This document shows, piece by piece, positions 6,314-6,703 of a stretch of DNA of 6,703 bases. The notes under the pieces were generated by a model. That model saw only the letters and a program-made list of their open reading frames with translations, was not told the DNA's origin and did no database searches. Position 1 is the stretch's first letter; each line of letters opens with the position of its first letter. Position numbers and translations under genes: made by a program. Source of the DNA: Bacteroidales bacterium 45-6 (lineage in GTDB: Bacteria; Bacteroidota; Bacteroidia; Bacteroidales; Dysgonomonadaceae); assembly GCA_001897035.1 (NCBI GenBank), contig MKRS01000558.1:1-6703 (forward strand). Direction: 5' to 3'.

Positions 6314-6703
6314 TTAATTCATGCTGTTACCCTTCAAGTTCGGATTGTTGTTCAATTCCGTCTGGGGGAAAGGATAATACATCGCTTTTTCGGTCCATCC
6401 CAATGCCTTTAGTGGTTCGAGCCATTTCGAGTCGGCCATTCCCCAACGGAGCAGGTCGAAATAGCGGAGATATTCTCCACAGAATTCCACATACCGTTCG
6501 TGCTCTATGATGTTCTTGATGCTGTTCATTGGCACACCATTGATGACTTTGCCACTAGCTAACAAATCATCCACATTGGGAATCGTTCCGGGTGAATGTT
6601 GATACCACAAGTGCGGTTGTTCGGATGGTACAACTTTGTTGGCTCTGTCCCTTACTTGTTGGATGTAGTATTTCGGGCCAGAGGGATCGGTGATCGCTTT
6701 GCT
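6314..6703 (-). CDS. SusD/RagB family outer-membrane nutrient-binding lipoprotein, C-terminal part
   Basis: The frame is open to the right edge and ends with TAA at 6314-6316, giving 129 visible residues that begin SKAITDPSGPKYYIQQVRDRA. The family's C-terminal signature is clear: an INxVRxRA-like segment (YYIQQVRDRANK, near 6638-6670), then EHERYVEFCGEYLRYFDLLRWG (6430-6500 region), which matches the I-x-x-ERR-x-E-x-x-GE-x-R-x-x-DL-x-RW pattern, and finally YYPFPQTELNNNPNLKG near the end. Full-length members have about 480-650 residues, an N-terminal lipoprotein signal and TPR helices; those parts are off the window. SusD-like proteins sit on the cell surface and feed glycans or other ligands to a SusC-type TonB-dependent transporter, whose gene normally lies directly upstream (to the right here). 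The ligand cannot be inferred from this fragment. It ends in its own terminator, so it is probably not in the tldD operon. Confidence 0.92.
   Translation of the reverse strand, partial: SKAITDPSGPKYYIQQVRDRANKVVPSEQPHLWYQHSPGTIPNVDDLLASGKVINGVPMNSIKNIIEHERYVEFCGEYLRYFDLLRWGMADSKWLEPLKALGWTEKAMYYPFPQTELNNNPNLKGNSMN

Overview
The window looks like a chromosomal piece of a Bacteroidota genome, most likely order Bacteroidales. The main reasons are a SusD/RagB-type outer-membrane protein at the right edge, a long two-halved M16 peptidase of the kind common in this phylum, weak Shine-Dalgarno signals, and a TAnnTTTG-type -7 box upstream of tldD. I cannot name a genus from the sequence alone.

Layout, left to right. 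(1) 1-2169, plus strand: the C-terminal ~722 residues of an M16 (pitrilysin/insulinase) peptidase whose catalytic N-terminal part lies off the left edge. (2) 2232-2987, plus strand: an intact-looking HUH transposase of the REP-associated (RAYT, IS200-like Y1) type. It carries an in-frame 21-bp tandem repeat (2514-2660) ending in a 32-bp near-palindrome (2641-2672). (3) 2988-3091: a convergent intergenic gap holding a strong hairpin (3022-3061), probably a two-way terminator. (4) 3092-4411 and 4533-5960, both minus strand: a pmbA(tldE)-tldD pair, transcribed tldD first. The 121-bp gap between them is almost filled by a degenerate array with an 8-bp period. (5) 5961-6313: a gene-free stretch with a possible tldD promoter (6043-6050) and an intrinsic terminator (6229-6274). 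(6) 6314-6703, minus strand: the C-terminal 129 residues of a SusD/RagB family protein, open at the right edge.

How the parts relate. TldD and PmbA (TldE) are expected to act together as a heteromeric zinc protease on unfolded or small peptides. The M16 enzyme is probably a separate, exported peptidase. The SusD-like protein is probably the end of a SusC/SusD nutrient-uptake unit, closed by its own terminator before the tldD promoter. The RAYT is a domesticated-type single-copy transposase; it sits directly behind the M16 gene with no terminator in between and so may be read from that gene's transcript.

Most unusual are the repeats: the in-gene heptapeptide array and palindrome of the RAYT, and the octamer-phased array between tldD and pmbA. 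No RNA genes, CRISPR array or complete insertion sequence with terminal repeats were seen.
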